This document shows, one piece after another, positions 60,100 to 64,000 of a stretch of DNA of 64,000 nucleotides (its first letter is position 1; each line of letters opens with the position of its first letter). The translations under genes were made by a program, and so were the position numbers. The stretch is taken from NCBI RefSeq assembly GCF_002995495.1, contig NZ_PVZV01000003.1, positions 701,371-765,370 on the forward strand. Direction: 5' to 3'. The notes beneath the pieces are model-generated. The model saw only the letters and a list, made by a program, of their open reading frames with translations. It did no database searches and was not told the origin of the DNA. The stretch is from Actinocorallia populi (lineage in GTDB: Bacteria > Actinomycetota > Actinomycetes > Streptosporangiales > Streptosporangiaceae).

Positions 60100-60285
60100 C
60101 CCCGCCCGCCCTCGCGCTGGGGCCCTGCGCCGTCCTGCCGTCCCATCGGCGGCAGTGCGCGGGCTCGGCCGCGATCCGCGCCGGACTCGAAACGGCGCGG
60201 AACCTGGCGAGAACCTCGTCCTCGTGCTCGGCCGCCCCGAGTACTACCCGCGGTTCGGCTTCACCCAGGCCTCCGCCCGCGCGCC
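60100..60285 (+). pseudogene. Frameshifted GNAT acetyltransferase remnant
   Basis: In the 385-bp gap 59982-60366, one frame from 60117 reads LGPCAVLPSHRRQ then GSAAIRAGLETARNL, the core of a GNAT acetyl-CoA-binding domain. At about 60204-60206 the frame slips by one base and continues as GENLVLVLGRPEYYPRFGF, the conserved C-terminal GNAT block. No start codon or N-terminal half is visible and the frames are broken, so it is a decayed gene. The remainder of the gap holds the two terminators. Confidence 0.7.
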
Positions 60286-60366
60286 TCCGCCTCGCGGAAC
60301 CACGTCGGATGCGGAGGAGGGGCTTCGACGCCTCTCCTTTTCGGTTCGGGCCTTCGCCAGGACGGG

Positions 60367-62253
60367 TCAGGGTTCCGGGCGGAGGTGGAGGAGGGGCTTG
60401 AGGGACTCCAGGACGGCGGGGTCCTCGATGGTGGGCGGGGGCGCCTCGTCGCGGCCTTCGGCCAGGCCGCGCATGGTCCGGCGGAGGATCTTGCCGGAGC
60501 GGGTCTTGGGGAGGGCGGGGACGACGGTGACGTCGCGGAAGGCGGCCACGGGGCCGACGTCGCGGCGGACGGCGGCGACGAGTTCGGCGCGCAGCTCGGC
60601 CTCGTCCGTCTCCACGCCGGACTTGAGGACGACCAGGCCGCGGGGCGTCTGGCCCTTGACCGGGTCGGGGACGCCGATCACGGCGCATTCGGCGACGGCG
60701 GGGTGGGAGGCCAGGGCCGCCTCGATCGCGCCGGTCGACAGGCGGTGGCCCGCCACGTTGATGACGTCGTCGACGCGGCCCATGATCGTGAGGTAGCCGT
60801 CCTCGTCGAGGTGGCCGGAGTCGCCGGTGGTGTAGCAGCCCTCGTGGCGGCTGAGGTAGGACTCGACGAAGCGCTCGTCGTCGCCCCACAGGGTGGCCAG
60901 CGCGCCGGGCGGCAGCGGGAGCCTGATGACGATCTCGCCCTCCCGGCCCGCGGGCAGTTCCGCGCCGGAGGCGTCGACGACCCGCACGTCCCAGCCGGGC
61001 ACCGGGACGGTCGCCGAACCCGGCTTGATCGGCAGGGGCTCCAGGCCGCGCGGGTTGGCGGCGACGGGCCAGCCGGTCTCCGTCTGCCACCAGTGGTCGA
61101 CCACCGGGACGCCCAGCATGTCGGTGGCCCACCGGTGGGTCTCCGGGTCCAGGCGTTCGCCCGCCATGTAGACGCCGGTCAGCGAGCTCAGGTCGTATCC
61201 GGCGGGGCCCTCGCCCTTCGGGTCGACCTTCTTGATCACCCGGATCGCGGTGGGGGCGGCGAAGAGCTTCTTCACCCCGTACTCGGAGATCACCCGCCAG
61301 AACGCGTTCGCGTCCGGGGTGCCGACGGGCTTGCCCTCGTAGACGACGGTCGTCGCGCCCGCCAGCAGCGGCGCGTAGACGATGTAGCTGTGCCCGACGA
61401 CCCAGCCGACGTCGGAGCTGGTCCACCAGACGTCGCCCTCGCGCACGTCGTAGACCGCGCCCATCGACCAGGCCAGCGCCACCGCGTGGTCGCCCGTGGT
61501 GCGCAGCACGCCCTTGGGCCTGCCCGTCGTCCCGGAGGTGTAGAGGATGTAGAGCGGGTCGGTGGAGGCGAGCGGCACCGGGTCGGCGGGCGCGGCGCCG
61601 GGGACCACGTCCTGCCAGTCGTGCTCGCCGGGCGCCAGTTCGGCGCGCTGCTGGTCGCGCTGCAGGACGACCACGTGGTCGGGCCGGTGGGAGCTCATCG
61701 CCAGCGCCTGGTCGAGGATCGGCTTGTAGGGCACGATCCGGCCGGGCTCCAGCCCGCAGGAGGCGGCCACGACGACCTTGGGGCGGGCGTCGTCGACGCG
61801 CGCCGCCAGCTCCTTGGCGGCGAACCCGCCGAAGACCACCGAGTGCACCGCGCCGATCCGGGAGCAGGCCAGCATGGTGATGACGGCCTCGGGCACCATC
61901 GGCATGTAGACGACCACCCGGTCGCCCCTGCCGACGCCCAGCGCGGCCAGCGCACCGGCCGCCCTGGCCACCTCGTCGCGCAGCTCGCGGTAGGTGTAGC
62001 GGCGTGCGGCCGGGACCATCGCCGAGTCCCAGATCAGCGCGTCCCGCTCGCCGTGGCCGCGTTCGACGTGCCGGTCGAGCGCGTTGTAGGAGGTGTTCAG
62101 CTCCCCGTCGGGGAACCAGCGGTAGAACGGCGCTCGCGAGCCGTCCAGCGCCCTGGTCGGAAAGGAGTCCCAGTCGATCAGACGCGCCGCGTCCAGCCAG
62201 AACCGCTCCGGGTCGTCCAGGCTCAGCCGGTATGCCTCCGAGTACGCTCCCAC
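60367..62253 (-). CDS. prpE: Propionyl-CoA synthetase (PrpE-type)
   Basis: 628 residues, exactly the usual PrpE length. IDWDSFPTRALDG, RWFPDGELNTSYNALDRHV, VYMPMVPEAVITMLACSRIG, LYILYTSGTTGRPKGVLR, SDVGWVVGHSYIVYAPLLAG, WWQTETGW, INVAGHRLSTGAIE and the acetylatable catalytic Lys in LPKTRSGKILRRT. Makes propionyl-CoA from propionate with ATP. Propionyl-CoA is a main product of side-chain and ring degradation, which fits the region. GTG 62253 was chosen for spacing after AGGAG; ATG 62277 is also in frame. Confidence 0.9.
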   Translation of the reverse strand: MGAYSEAYRLSLDDPERFWLDAARLIDWDSFPTRALDGSRAPFYRWFPDGELNTSYNALDRHVERGHGERDALIWDSAMVPAARRYTYRELRDEVARAAGALAALGVGRGDRVVVYMPMVPEAVITMLACSRIGAVHSVVFGGFAAKELAARVDDARPKVVVAASCGLEPGRIVPYKPILDQALAMSSHRPDHVVVLQRDQQRAELAPGEHDWQDVVPGAAPADPVPLASTDPLYILYTSGTTGRPKGVLRTTGDHAVALAWSMGAVYDVREGDVWWTSSDVGWVVGHSYIVYAPLLAGATTVVYEGKPVGTPDANAFWRVISEYGVKKLFAAPTAIRVIKKVDPKGEGPAGYDLSSLTGVYMAGERLDPETHRWATDMLGVPVVDHWWQTETGWPVAANPRGLEPLPIKPGSATVPVPGWDVRVVDASGAELPAGREGEIVIRLPLPPGALATLWGDDERFVESYLSRHEGCYTTGDSGHLDEDGYLTIMGRVDDVINVAGHRLSTGAIEAALASHPAVAECAVIGVPDPVKGQTPRGLVVLKSGVETDEAELRAELVAAVRRDVGPVAAFRDVTVVPALPKTRSGKILRRTMRGLAEGRDEAPPPTIEDPAVLESLKPLLHLRPEP

Positions 62254-62362
62254 CGTCACGCTCCTCCCGCTCCGCATGGCCTTCCCCCACACCCTACGCG
62301 CGGGCGTGACGCGGATCACCCCGCCTGTGGACGGCTGCGCGGGCGGCCGACGGCATGCCGCC

Positions 62363-62531
62363 AGGCGGGCGTCACCTCTCCGGAACGCCGGGACGCGCGG
62401 CCACCGGCGGTACGCCGTCAGGCGAACGTCGCCCTGCGGGAGGCACCGAACCGAAGGCGCCGGGCGGGCGTCGTTCCTCCGGAACGCCGGCACGCGCGGG
62501 GCATCGGCGGTACGGCGCCGGACGGGCGTCA
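62363..62531. repeat. Two-copy imperfect direct repeat between prpE and hsaA
   Basis: Segments 62363-62431 and 62461-62531 share GGCGGGCGTC, CTCCGGAACGCCGG, ACGCGCGG and CGGCGGTACG in the same order. It fills most of the 275-bp gap 62254-62528, overlapping the last codon of hsaA. I see no gene in it. Confidence 0.65.
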
Positions 62532-63695
62532 GACGAGGTTGTCCTCGATGGTCAGCCCGAACTCGCCCCGTCCGTACATCGCCAGGGCGCGGTCGGGGTC
62601 GTTGGCGACGTGGATGCTGCCGGCGTGGGCGTCCCGCCAGGCGCGTTCGATGACGTTGCCGCGCCGCAGGGAGTTGCCGCCCGCGGTCTTGAACAGCAGG
62701 TCGATCGCCTCGATGGCCCGTTCGGTGCCGCGCACCTGGTCGCGGCGGGCACGCAGCCGCAGCTCCATCGGGATCTGCTCGCCGCGCACGGTGTGCTCCC
62801 GCATCTCCCGCAGGTTGCGCTCGATCTGCAGGACGGCCGCGTCGATCTCCGAGGCGGCGCGGCCCACCGCGACCTGGGCGAACTGGTCGTCCACGAACCG
62901 TCCGCCGCCCAGGCTGAGCCGGATGCGGTCGCGCATGGACGCCACGTAGAAGTCGTAGCAGCCCGCCACCATGCCGAGCACGGCGGACGTGACGGTGGTG
63001 GTGAAGACCGTCCCGAACGGGATGCGGTACAGCGGCCCCGCGTTGGTCTTGAGGCCGGGGGCGCGCAGCTGGGCCTGGTCGTAGTTGCGCACCACCCGGT
63101 GCGTGGGAACGAACTTCCGGTCCACCACGATGTCGTCGCTGGCGGTGCCGCGCAGGCCGGTGGTGTCCCAGACCCGGTCGATCTCGTAGTCGCTCTTGGG
63201 CACCAGCACCGTGAGGAAGTCCACGGGCCTGCCCTGCGCGCCCACGACCAGGCCGCCCAGCAGCATCCAGGAGGCGAACTCGCATCCGGAGGCGAATCCC
63301 CAGCGGCCGGACAGCTCGTAGCCGCCCTCCACGGGGGTCAGCCGCCCGATCGGCGCGTAGGAGGAGGCCAGCAGCACGTCCGGGCCCTTGGCCCAGACCT
63401 CTTTCTGCACCTCGTCGGGGAAGAGCGCCAGATGCCAGGAGTGCACGCCGAGCACCGCCGAAACCCAGCCGGTGGACCCGCAGAACCCGGAGATCTCCCG
63501 CACCACCCGGTAGAAGTCGGCCGGGTCGCCCTCCATGCCGCCGTACCGGGCGGGCAGCAGCATCCGGAACACCCCGGCCTCGGTCAGCTCCCGGATGGAG
63601 ACCGCGGGGATCCGCCCCTTCTCGTCCACGGTCTTGGCCCGTTCGGCGAGCTTCGGCAGCAGCTCGCGCACCGCCTCCAGGACCTCGTCACTCAT
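62529..63695 (-). CDS. hsaA: 3-HSA hydroxylase, oxygenase subunit HsaA
   Basis: 388-residue flavin-dependent monooxygenase of the acyl-CoA dehydrogenase fold (FADH2-using, group D). Blocks SIRELTEAGVFRMLLPARYG, FCGSTGWVSAVLGVHSWHLA, ASSYAPIGRLTPVEGGYELS, GLRGTASDDIVV and TAGGNSLRRG match HsaA. It hydroxylates 3-HSA in ring degradation with FADH2 from HsaB, which is not in this window. ATG 63695 follows GAGGAGAAGG. Divergent from kshA. Confidence 0.92.
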   Translation of the reverse strand: MSDEVLEAVRELLPKLAERAKTVDEKGRIPAVSIRELTEAGVFRMLLPARYGGMEGDPADFYRVVREISGFCGSTGWVSAVLGVHSWHLALFPDEVQKEVWAKGPDVLLASSYAPIGRLTPVEGGYELSGRWGFASGCEFASWMLLGGLVVGAQGRPVDFLTVLVPKSDYEIDRVWDTTGLRGTASDDIVVDRKFVPTHRVVRNYDQAQLRAPGLKTNAGPLYRIPFGTVFTTTVTSAVLGMVAGCYDFYVASMRDRIRLSLGGGRFVDDQFAQVAVGRAASEIDAAVLQIERNLREMREHTVRGEQIPMELRLRARRDQVRGTERAIEAIDLLFKTAGGNSLRRGNVIERAWRDAHAGSIHVANDPDRALAMYGRGEFGLTIEDNLV

Positions 63696-63764
63696 GGTCC
63701 TTCTCCTCACTGGCTCGGGTCACGGCAGCAGCAGACCACGGCCCCGAGAGGGCCCAGGTAAAGC

Positions 63765-63781
63765 GTCCCGACCAATGAGAC
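63765..63781 (+). promoter_or_regulatory. Steroid-regulon operator candidate 6 (hsaA/kshA)
   Basis: GTCCCGACCAATGAGAC: perfect GTCCC-N7-GAGAC outer half-sites, centred between the divergent hsaA and kshA starts (70 and 74 nt away). Confidence 0.6.
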
Positions 63782-63818
63782 TGGGCGATTCCGGGTAATG
63801 ACCTGCGACATAGCGTTC

Positions 63819-63831
63819 TTCTGCATCAGAA
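63819..63831. promoter_or_regulatory. Short palindrome before kshA
   Basis: TTCTG-CAT-CAGAA, perfect 5-bp arms, 24 nt before the proposed kshA start. May be a second operator or chance. Confidence 0.35.
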
Positions 63832-63854
63832 ACGCCCCTGAAGGGATGATCATC

Positions 63855-64000
63855 GTGGCTGCAGCTGACACCGATGCTATCCGCGCCATCGAAGCGGAGG
63901 CGGTGGGCAACCGGTTCGCCCGAGGCTGGCACTGCCTGGGACTGGCCGAGACTTTCAAAGACGGCAAGCCGCACACCATCAACGCCTTCGGCCAGAAGCT
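63855..64000 (+). CDS. kshA: 3-ketosteroid 9-alpha-hydroxylase oxygenase KshA (N-terminus only)
   Basis: The gene runs off the right edge after 48 codons. The visible part, VAAADTDAIRAIEAEAVG then NRFARGWHCLGLAETFKDGK, matches the N-terminus of KshA just before its Rieske domain. KshA hydroxylates C9 of ring B; with KstD activity this opens the ring. GTG 63855 was chosen (AAGGGA 8 nt upstream); ATG 63846 is an in-frame alternative. Confidence 0.88.
   Translation, partial: MAAADTDAIRAIEAEAVGNRFARGWHCLGLAETFKDGKPHTINAFGQK

Overview
The window is high-GC DNA with dense, often overlapping genes, GTG/TTG starts and G+C-rich hairpin terminators. It carries an S-adenosyl methyltransferase of the actinomycete-specific family, a HTH-STAND ATPase next to a PASTA-less Ser/Thr kinase, many TetR regulators and an actinobacterial sterol-catabolism gene set. 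This points to a filamentous actinomycete. Streptosporangiales/Thermomonosporaceae (Actinomadura-like) is my best guess, made from gene content only. No rRNA, tRNA or CRISPR array was seen.

Left part (1-29,750), general accessory genes: a partial gene; TetR plus serine hydrolase; a secreted CocE-like hydrolase; a TRIC-type channel; an MFS/M20 amidohydrolase operon with a divergent double-domain Lrp/AsnC regulator; two convergent TetR paralogues; secreted proteins; a TlpA-like/CcdA redox pair; a membrane Ser/Thr kinase and a large STAND ATPase; a secreted alpha/beta hydrolase; MFS; zinc metallopeptidase; SDR; a GntR/CoA-transferase/HMG-CoA-lyase module; methyltransferase; FMN reductase; SRPBCC protein; HxlR regulator.

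Right part (29,756-64,000), a steroid (sterol or bile acid) degradation region. A long leftward unit starts at an SDR gene (43,678). It runs through a Liv-type ABC importer with a fused LivH-LivM permease, then fadD17, fadE29, chsH2, fadE28, chsH1, ltp2 and a MaoC hydratase. These are the enzymes of the last side-chain cycle, which removes propionyl-CoA from the C22 acyl-CoA. Further units carry another acyl-CoA synthetase, a TetR gene, fadE34 plus a thioesterase, fadD19-fadA5, three SDRs (one like 3-alpha-hydroxysteroid dehydrogenase), a KstR-like TetR gene, kstD (ring A), a secreted lipase, prpE (propionate activation), hsaA and the start of kshA (ring B and A opening). A TnpB-type element sits between fadE34 and fadA5.

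Main new observation: the promoter regions of the steroid units share a 17-bp dyad, roughly GTCCC-N7-GRGAC (sites at 37,238, 37,272, 43,749, 43,795, 53,626, 53,665, 57,047 and 63,765). It occurs in pairs at three of the promoters and does not resemble the known mycobacterial KstR box. I propose it as the operator of a steroid regulon controlled by the KstR-like TetR protein at 56,356-57,012. Comparisons with M. tuberculosis or other named proteins are made from memory of those sequences, not from a search.
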